Assembly (NCBI GenBank): GCA_963752225.1
Contig: CAVVXS010000012.1
Coordinates: 1 to 6,793, forward strand
Direction: 5' to 3'
Length of the DNA: 6,793 nucleotides
Source of the DNA: JBBROS01 sp963752225
GTDB taxonomy: Bacteria; Pseudomonadota; Alphaproteobacteria; Acetobacterales; Acetobacteraceae
Shown here: one piece after another, positions 1 through 4,625 of the stretch
How the letters are laid out: each line of letters opens with the position of its first letter
How positions within the stretch are numbered: position 1 is the stretch's first letter
Position numbers and translations under genes: made by a program
The notes under the pieces: model-generated
What the model saw: the letters and a program-made list of their open reading frames with translations, nothing else
Database searches by the model: none
Told to the model about the DNA's origin: nothing

Positions 1-618
1 CCGCCCCGACCGCATCAGCGCGATCCGGTCGGCGAACCGGGCCGCGGCGTTGAGGTCATGCAGGACTGCAACCGTCGTCAGCCCGCGCCGGGTCGTGGCG
101 GCGCGCAGCAGGCCCAGCACGTCGAGCTGGTGGGCGATGTCGAGGGCGCTGGTCGGCTCGTCCAGCAGGAGCACGGCGGGATCGGCGGCCAGCACTTGGG
201 CCAGGAACACGAGCTGCCGCTGCCCGCCGCTCAGCTCGCCGATGCGCCGCCGGGCCAGCTCGGCGACGCCCAGCTCCGCCATGGCCGCCCGCGCCGCGGC
301 CAGGTCGCGATCGCCGACGCGAAACGTGAGCGATTGCAGGCGGCCGAGCAGCACGACCTCGAACGCCGTCAGCGCCGCGCGCACCATGTTGTCCTGCGGC
401 ATGTAGCCGATGCCGGGCGGCGCGGTCTCGCCCGCGTCCCAGGTCAGCCGCCCCCCGCAGGACTGCACGCCCGCCATGGCCCGCAGCAGCGACGACTTGC
501 CGGAGCCGTTGGCGCCCAGGATCGCCAGCACCTCGCCCGGCGCCGCGTCGAGCGACACCGCATCGACCGCGACGCGGCGGCCGTAGCGGACCGTGACGGC
601 CTCGGCGTGCAGGGTCAT
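1..618 (-). CDS. FecE/FhuC-type ABC transporter ATP-binding protein, partial (C-terminus beyond window)
   Basis: This is the cytoplasmic ATPase of an iron-complex importer; it hydrolyses ATP to drive transport through the adjacent FecCD permease. The first 206 residues are present and contain every ABC motif in order: Walker A GANGSGKS (about 35-42), Q-loop MPQD (73-76), signature LSGGQ (129-133), Walker B VLLLDEP (149-155), D-loop SALD (157-160) and H-loop His187 in VLHDLN. The family is usually about 250-270 residues, so some 45-60 C-terminal residues lie outside the window. The ATG at 618 overlaps the permease stop codon as ATGA. A GGAG sequence (plus-strand 625-628) sits 6 bases upstream inside the permease gene, so translation is probably coupled. 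The pattern fits FecE, FhuC and BtuD equally well. The transported substrate cannot be read from this subunit. Confidence 0.95.
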   Translation of the reverse strand, partial: MTLHAEAVTVRYGRRVAVDAVSLDAAPGEVLAILGANGSGKSSLLRAMAGVQSCGGRLTWDAGETAPPGIGYMPQDNMVRAALTAFEVVLLGRLQSLTFRVGDRDLAAARAAMAELGVAELARRRIGELSGGQRQLVFLAQVLAADPAVLLLDEPTSALDIAHQLDVLGLLRAATTRRGLTTVAVLHDLNAAARFADRIALMRSGR

Positions 619-1658
619 GACGGGCTCCGCGACGCCAGCACCAGCCAGACGAAGAACGGGATCCCCAGCAGGGCGGTGACGATCCCGATCGGGAACACGG
701 TGCCGGGCATGATGACCTTGCTGACCACGGAGGCGGACGACAGCAGCAGCGCGCCGAACACGGCCGAAGCAGGCAGGAGGTGCCGCTGGTCTTCGCCGAC
801 CAGCATGCGGGCGATGTGGGGGGCCACCAAGCCGACGAAGCCGATGGTGCCGACAAAGGCGACCGCCGCCCCGGTCAGCAGCGATACCACCACGAAGCAG
901 CGCAGCCGCAGCGCATCCACCCGCACGCCCAGCGCCCGGGCGCGCTCGTCGCCCAGCCGCAGGGCGGTCAGCCGCCATGCGTCCGACAGCACGACCGGCA
1001 TGGCGACCGCCAGCACCAGCGCCACGATCCCGACCTTGGGCATGGTCGAGCGCTGCAAGCTGCCGAACAGCCAGAACACGATCTGCTGCAGCGCTTCCGG
1101 CGACGCGAGGAACTGCAGCAGCGACAACAGCGCCTGGAACAGGAACAGGCAGGCAATGCCCGCCAGCACCAGCAGCTCGGGCGTCGCACCGCGCAGCCGG
1201 CCGACCGCGGCCACGGCGGCGCAGGCGAGGCCGGCAAAGGCGAACGCGGCCAGCGGGATCGCCCAGGCTTGCGGCACCGGCAAGGCGGCGCCGGCCAGGA
1301 TCGCGAGCGCGGCGCCGAAGCCGGCGGCGGCCGAGATGCCCAGCGTGTAGCTGCTGGCCAGGGCGTTGTTCAGCACGGTCTGCATCACCGCCCCGGACAC
1401 GCCCAGCGCCGCGCCGACCACCGCCGCCATCAGCGCGATCGGCAGCCGCAGCGTGTGCACGATCGCGTCGAGCATGGGGTCGGTGCCGAGCCCGGCCAAG
1501 GAACGCAGCACCGCCGGCACGGGCAGCATGGCCGGCCCGGTCGCGAGGTCGGCGGCGAAACTGCCCAGCAGCAGCACCGCACCGGTCGCGGAGAACGCCG
1601 TCCGGCGCGCATTGGCGGCCCGCCACAGACGGCCCGCATCCAAAATCGCGGCGCTCAT
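615..1658 (-). CDS. FecCD-family (BtuC-like) iron-complex ABC transporter permease
   Basis: This inner-membrane subunit of a type II ABC importer forms the translocation path for an iron-siderophore, heme or corrinoid type substrate. It has 347 residues, the normal length, and is hydrophobic throughout with roughly ten membrane segments. Family landmarks are visible: LRLPIALMAAVVGAALGVSG (70-89), which matches the usual LRLPR..A...G..L..SG; LRLGDERARALGV (233-245), the cytoplasmic coupling region; VGTIGFVGLVAPHIARMLVG (269-288); and FPIGIVTALLGIPFFVWLL-like (322-340). The Arg of LRLPR is Ile74, the NPLA motif reads NALA (98-101), and the late D..xR motif reads SVVSK. The start ATG overlaps the binding-protein stop by ATGA, and no ribosome binding site is seen, so translational coupling is likely. 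It overlaps the downstream ATPase gene in the same way. Residue identity gives the family but not the substrate. Confidence 0.95.
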   Translation of the reverse strand: MSAAILDAGRLWRAANARRTAFSATGAVLLLGSFAADLATGPAMLPVPAVLRSLAGLGTDPMLDAIVHTLRLPIALMAAVVGAALGVSGAVMQTVLNNALASSYTLGISAAAGFGAALAILAGAALPVPQAWAIPLAAFAFAGLACAAVAAVGRLRGATPELLVLAGIACLFLFQALLSLLQFLASPEALQQIVFWLFGSLQRSTMPKVGIVALVLAVAMPVVLSDAWRLTALRLGDERARALGVRVDALRLRCFVVVSLLTGAAVAFVGTIGFVGLVAPHIARMLVGEDQRHLLPASAVFGALLLSSASVVSKVIMPGTVFPIGIVTALLGIPFFVWLVLASRSPS

Positions 1659-2801
1659 GTCGCGGCCGCGGTCAAGCGCGTCATCCAACTGCCCTCGAAC
1701 GCCACCGGCAGAAATTGCTCGTGGTAGCGGCGCAGCTCGGCCTCCGGGTCGAGATCGGCGAAACGGTCCGGGAAGATGGACTTGGCGATGAACTGGGTCG
1801 CCGTGAAGTCGTACAATGCGCGGCACAGCCCATGTTCCACGGCGAACACCTGGCCGCTGCGCACGGCGTTCAAGCCGGCCCAGCCCGGCCGGCGGGCATA
1901 GGGCGCCAGGCGGGCGCGGGTGGTCGCGGCGTCGGCGCCGAAGCCGGTCAAGACCGCCTGTGGCCGCCCCGCCCAGGACGACCCGGCGATGAACACCGCG
2001 TCCGGGTTGGCGGCCAGGACGTATTCGGGGTCGAGCGGCCCCCAGGCGCCGGCGCCCGGCAGGTGATCGGCGGCGATGTTGTCGCCGCCGGCGAACTCCA
2101 GCAGCCGCCCCCACATGCCCTTCCAATAGCTGTTGCCCACCACATCGGCGCCGGCCTGCCCCAGCTCGAAGTAGACCTTCGGCCGCATCGACACATCGGC
2201 GACGCGGCGGCAGATATCGGCCAGCTTGGCGGTGTAAAGCGCGGCCAGCGTCCGGCCCCGCTCCTCGTTGCCCGTCGCTCGCCCGAGCGCGAGGGTGCTG
2301 GCGACGTGGCGTTCGGGCAGCTCGGCATTGTAGTCGACCACCATCACTGGGATGCCGAGCGCTTCCAGCTGCCGGACCGGCTCGGTCAGGGCGACGAAGG
2401 ACCAGTAGCCGAGGATCACGAGGTCGGGGCGAAGCGACAGCACGCGCTCGATGCTGAAGCTGCCGACCTCGGTGCTGCCGACGTCGGGGAGGCCGGCCAG
2501 GCGCGGGATCGGCACCAGGTAGCGTCGGAACGAGGCCGCGCGGTTGTCGGCCCATTGCGTGCGGTTGAAGCCGACCACGCGGTCCCAGCCGGCGGCGCCG
2601 GCGACGGCGGTGAACTCCTCGTAGTTGAAGTCGATGACGATGCGCTCGGCCGGGCCGCGCAGGGCGATGGGTCGGTCGAGGGCGTCGGTGAAGGCGGCCG
2701 CGGCGCCGAGCCGGCCGGCCCAGCAGGGCGGCACTGAAACCGCCACCCAGGCCGAGCGACAAGGCGGAACGGCGGCTGAGCCGTGAAGGGGAAGGATGCA
2801 T
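1655..2801 (-). CDS. Iron-complex (siderophore-type) ABC transporter substrate-binding protein, Tat leader, apparent +1 frameshift
   Basis: This is a periplasmic receptor of the FecB/FhuD/BtuF class that delivers a metal complex to the adjacent permease. Mature sequence starts near FTDALDRPIAL and shows typical class III elements: PAERIVIDFNYEEF, WDRVVGFN, LAGLPDVGS, FSIERVLSLRPDLVILGYWSF, LEALGIPVMVVDY, GNSYWKGMWGRLLEFAGGDNIA and YVLAANPDAVFIAGSSW. This frame is open from about 2710 to the stop at 1655 (about 350 residues). The matching start is in a different frame: ATG 2801, with GGAG seven bases upstream, encodes a Tat signal with SRRSALSL (RR at 10-11) followed by a glycine/alanine-rich hydrophobic stretch ending LLGRPA. 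Skipping one base near 2708 joins the leader to GAAAAFTDALDRP, a plausible signal-peptidase site. So the gene is either truly frameshifted (a pseudogene), recoded, or carries a base-call error in a GC-rich run. Without a shift no exported product is made. E. coli FhuD also has a twin-arginine leader. The substrate is unknown. Confidence 0.85.
2708..2801 (-). other. Tat signal peptide segment in a different frame from the mature binding protein
   Basis: Read from ATG 2801, the segment encodes about 31 residues. They have a short polar n-region, the twin-arginine motif S9-R10-R11-S-A-L, a weakly hydrophobic Gly/Ala/Leu core (16-28) and the end LLGRPA. This is the expected leader for the substrate-binding protein, but its frame is the one that runs into the permease. 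The mature frame is offset by one base. The transition must occur between about 2720 and 2705, within the GGCCGGCCGGCTCGGCGCC stretch on the coding strand. Confidence 0.75.
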
Positions 2802-2806
2802 GCGAA

Positions 2807-2812
2807 CTCTCC
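2807..2812 (-). promoter_or_regulatory. Ribosome binding site of the binding-protein gene
   Basis: The coding strand reads GGAGAG, with seven bases between GGAG and ATG 2801. It decides the start: it supports initiation in the Tat-leader frame rather than at any of the GTG codons in the mature-protein frame further in. This makes the apparent frameshift hard to explain by a wrong start. Confidence 0.7.
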
Positions 2813-2867
2813 GGTCGGAACGCGCGGGAACAGCCGGGCCAAGCGGGCGCGGCTGCGGGGCGGCGGA

Positions 2868-3332
2868 TCAGACGCTGGAGACGGGCGGTCCTCGGGGCGG
2901 GGCGGCATAGCGCCCGGGTTGGGGCGGCCCGGTCGAGGGCGGCCGCAGCGCCGCGGTGCTGCGCCGGAGCGGGCTAGGCGCCGTGACAAACGCTGCGCCG
3001 GGCAGCAGCGCGGGCGCGGCCGCCCCCTGGCACATGCCACACAGGGTGCAGTCATGCGCGGATCCGGCGGGATGGCCCGGCTGTTCCGGCCGGCTCGTTC
3101 CGTCGGCGCCGGCGTGACAGATCGGCACCTCACCCACCAGGCCGGCATCCACTAAGCCGGTGTCCAGCAGGTCGGCGAGGTCGGCGTTACGGTTCGGGCC
3201 GCCCGCCGCTTCGGCAAGGCCCGGCGCCGGCAGCCGCAGGACAAGCGCCAGCAAGGCCAGAAGCAAGCCCAATTGCCGGCCTCGCCTGCGGAAGCGGATC
3301 GCCCATTCAATGCGGCTCACAGAACCGTGCAT
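2868..3332 (-). CDS. DUF2946-like small exported Cys/His-rich protein
   Basis: The 154-residue protein has a basic N-terminus (RFRRRGRQ), a hydrophobic leader at about 21-40 and a probable signal-peptidase site near GLAEA, so it is likely exported. The central part holds C72-H73, H87, H93 and the cluster HDCTLCGMC (C95, C98, C101). It ends in a proline-rich tail with APPRGPP. A leader followed by a C-H..H.C..C region and a terminal RGPP/RAPP-like motif is the layout of DUF2946 proteins. That family has no established biochemical role but is often found beside metal-related outer-membrane receptors. The Cys and His residues suggest metal binding (inference). It is the first gene of the operon, 66 bases upstream of the binding-protein gene. 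The ATG at 3332 lacks a clear ribosome binding site. An upstream in-frame ATG at 3503 would add 57 unconvincing residues, so 3332 is preferred. Confidence 0.72.
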   Translation of the reverse strand: MHGSVSRIEWAIRFRRRGRQLGLLLALLALVLRLPAPGLAEAAGGPNRNADLADLLDTGLVDAGLVGEVPICHAGADGTSRPEQPGHPAGSAHDCTLCGMCQGAAAPALLPGAAFVTAPSPLRRSTAALRPPSTGPPQPGRYAAPPRGPPVSSV

Positions 3333-3363
3333 GCTGCAGCATGGCAGCGAATGCGGCGGGGCT

Positions 3364-3400
3364 GCAACGCGCTTGATGCGTCGTCGATAATCAAGGTTGC
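3364..3400. repeat. Interrupted inverted repeat, possible operator
   Basis: The arms are GCAAC-gcg-CTTGAT (3364-3377) and ATCAAG-GTTGC (3390-3400), separated by 12 bases. Eleven arm bases pair exactly once the three-base insertion in the left arm is ignored. It lies 32 bases upstream of the DUF2946-like start, between divergent genes, which suits a regulator site, but no regulator can be named. The GATAAT within it (3386-3391) resembles a plus-strand -10 element, but its upstream partner is poor. Confidence 0.4.
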
Positions 3401-3518
3401 GGAGGCGTGCCGCCGCCGCTCCACCGGCCCGGCCGCAGCAAATCCGGCGGCCGACGATTGCCTCGCGGATGTCCCGGCCCGGCCAAGCGGCGGCCGATCT
3501 CAATCGAACTCATTCATT

Positions 3519-3523
3519 GAAGG
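3519..3523 (+). promoter_or_regulatory. Ribosome binding site of the FkbM methyltransferase gene
   Basis: GAAGG lies nine bases before ATG 3533 but only three bases before the in-frame GTG 3527. The spacing favours ATG 3533 as the true start. Confidence 0.6.
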
Positions 3524-3532
3524 TAAGTGCAG

Positions 3533-4369
3533 ATGCGACATTGGTTTCGGAAAATGAAGGCGTCGTCTCTTGCCCGGGCGCGCCTGATGCTGATGGGGCC
3601 GAACGCGGTCGCCATTCTCAGCCAGGCCGACGATGGCCTGTATGCGACGGCGCCGGACGATCGCGGGGTCGGGCAGGAACTCCGCAACAACCCGGCCTTC
3701 TGGTGCGAGGAACTGCAGCGCGTCCTGCACCACGTCCGCCCCGACGACGCCGTGCTCAACGTCGGCACCAACATCGGCGTGATGGCCATCCCGATCGCCA
3801 AGCGCTGCAAGCAGGTGGTGGGCATCGAGGCCAACCCCGCCTCGTTCCGGCTGTTCGAGGTCAACTGCCGCTTGCACGCGGTGGACAACGTCCGGGCGAT
3901 CAACGTCGCCGCGAGCGACAAGCGGGAAACGCTCGAGTTCCTCGTGAGCAGGCGCAACGCTGCCGGCTCGAAGCGCATGCCCAAGGTCCGTGCGTTCGAT
4001 TACGTGTTCGACGAGCCGGACACGATCACGGTCGAGGCGTGCGACCTGGACACGTTGCTCGAGGGCGAGACCTTTGCGGTCGTGGTCGTGGACATCGAGG
4101 GCTCCGAGTATTTCGCCCTCAAGGGCATGCAGACCCTTCTGCGGGACGCGCGGACCTTGTTCATCGAGTTCTTGCCGCATCACCTGCGCAACGTGAGCGG
4201 GGTCACGCCGGCGCAGCTGCTGGCGCTGATCACGCCGCACTTCGCGAGCCTGTTCATTCCCGGCCGGAACATTCATATCGGCCGCGACGATTTCCTCGGC
4301 ACGCTGCAGGAGATGTTCGACAACGACGAAGAAGAGGACAGCCTGATCTTCAGCAAGGCGGCCGGGTAG
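3533..4369 (+). CDS. FkbM-family SAM-dependent methyltransferase
   Basis: A 278-residue cytoplasmic enzyme predicted to transfer a methyl group from S-adenosylmethionine, usually to a hydroxyl of a sugar or secondary metabolite. The Rossmann core is clear: motif I VLNVGTNIG (74-82), the acidic ribose-binding Glu99 in VVGIEANP, AASDKRETLEF (126-136), VEACDLDTLL (167-176), and the FkbM signature VVVDIEGSEYFALKGMQTLL (about 184-203, with Asp187, Glu189 and Glu192), followed by LFIEFLPHHL. Length is typical. The N-terminal 55 residues are less conserved and begin basic (MRHWFRKMK). The first motif I position is Asn76 where most members have Asp. The C-terminus is acidic (DNDEEEDS). The gene stands alone between a divergent operon and the peroxidase, and no glycosyltransferase or polysaccharide gene is visible to suggest an acceptor. 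The acceptor is unknown. Confidence 0.9.
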   Translation: MRHWFRKMKASSLARARLMLMGPNAVAILSQADDGLYATAPDDRGVGQELRNNPAFWCEELQRVLHHVRPDDAVLNVGTNIGVMAIPIAKRCKQVVGIEANPASFRLFEVNCRLHAVDNVRAINVAASDKRETLEFLVSRRNAAGSKRMPKVRAFDYVFDEPDTITVEACDLDTLLEGETFAVVVVDIEGSEYFALKGMQTLLRDARTLFIEFLPHHLRNVSGVTPAQLLALITPHFASLFIPGRNIHIGRDDFLGTLQEMFDNDEEEDSLIFSKAAG

Positions 4370-4407
4370 CCGGCGCCGGGATCGGCCCCGCCACCCGGCT
4401 GCCCGGC
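4361..4407 (+). terminator. Stem-loop overlapping the FkbM stop codon, possible terminator
   Basis: GCCGGGTAGCCGG (4361-4373) can pair with CCGGCTGCCCGGC (4395-4407) in a 13-base stem with one G-U pair and a 21-base loop. The left arm contains the stop codon. No T-run follows, so it is not a canonical intrinsic terminator. It could instead slow transcription or stabilise the 3' end. Confidence 0.35.
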
Positions 4408-4574
4408 TACGGCGACCCAGGGCCGCCGGAATGCAACCATGCCAGCTGGGCCACCTTGCTAATGCGAACTGTTTTAATGATACACAATTCAATTCTCTAG
4501 CCGGACTCAATTAATCAAAGCGCATTACCATTTAGCAGCTACATGCCCACGTTGCAGATCTTGGTCCCATTCTG

Positions 4575-4597
4575 TCATCTAAGTACCCTCATCTAAG
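4575..4597 (+). repeat. Direct repeat TCATCTAAG x2
   Basis: TCATCTAAG occurs at 4575-4583 and again at 4589-4597, a 14-base period, in the leader of the peroxidase gene. The second copy is part of CCCTcatctaAGGG, which could form a 4-base stem. It may be a protein or RNA recognition site, or chance. Confidence 0.4.
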
Positions 4598-4598
4598 G

Positions 4599-4612
4599 GC
4601 AGCTACGGCTGC
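4599..4612 (+). promoter_or_regulatory. UACG-capped hairpin adjacent to the peroxidase ribosome binding site
   Basis: GCAGC-TACG-GCTGC forms a 5-base-pair stem closed by C(UACG)G in RNA, a member of the unusually stable UNCG tetraloop class. It ends immediately before GAGGGG (4613-4618). It could position or protect the ribosome binding site; function is inferred. Confidence 0.4.
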
Positions 4613-4618
4613 GAGGGG
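4613..4618 (+). promoter_or_regulatory. Ribosome binding site of the peroxidase gene
   Basis: GAGGGG lies seven bases before ATG 4626. It supports that start, and the encoded N-terminus (MAVKFTVLDLNYVLTQIK) matches what is expected at the beginning of this peroxidase family. Confidence 0.65.
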
Positions 4619-4625
4619 AACGACA

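Larger units (their letters stand above)
3333..3532. other. Divergent intergenic region
   Basis: These 200 bases separate the minus-strand uptake operon from the plus-strand methyltransferase and must hold the promoters of both. The only distinct structure seen is the interrupted inverted repeat at 3364-3400. No convincing sigma-70 -35/-10 pair or Fur, RirA or Irr operator could be identified by eye. Confidence 0.6.
4440..4625 (+). promoter_or_regulatory. AT-rich promoter/leader region of the peroxidase gene
   Basis: Bases 4461-4590 contain 54 G/C of 130 (about 42%), far below the flanking genes. A candidate promoter is TTGCTA (4456-4461), 17 bases, then GATACA (4479-4484); the match is modest. 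That would leave a leader of roughly 130 bases containing a repeated TCATCTAAG and a small hairpin before the start codon. No open reading frame of note lies here. The region most likely holds the peroxidase promoter and 5' untranslated region. Confidence 0.45.

Noticed and set aside
58..1350. Plus-strand open frame (430 codons) opposite the ATPase and permease genes
   Set aside because: Gln/Arg-rich shadow frame; the opposite strand carries complete ABC transporter motifs.
977..2737. Long plus-strand open frame (586 codons) opposite the permease and binding-protein genes
   Set aside because: Arg/Ala/Pro-rich shadow sequence without domains, fully covered by well-supported minus-strand genes.
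2732..2746. GTG codons (2746, 2734) as alternative starts of the binding protein in its mature frame
   Set aside because: The resulting N-termini (such as VAVSVPPCWAG) form no signal peptide or lipobox and have no good ribosome binding site, whereas the Tat-leader ATG has both a leader and a site.
3333..3503. Upstream extension of the DUF2946-like gene to ATG 3503
   Set aside because: The added 57 residues are Arg/Ala-rich, would bury the export signal and would consume the divergent promoter region.
3527..3529. GTG 3527 as start of the methyltransferase
   Set aside because: Only three bases from the ribosome binding site; ATG 3533 has normal spacing.
4471..4493. Possible Fur-like box around TTTTAATGATACACAATTC
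   Set aside because: Only one half resembles the Fur consensus; the second half does not mirror it, so the match is not better than expected in AT-rich DNA.
3397..4510. Alternative frames on both strands across the methyltransferase gene
   Set aside because: Only the frame 3533-4369 has the SAM-binding and FkbM motifs; the others are low-complexity shadows.
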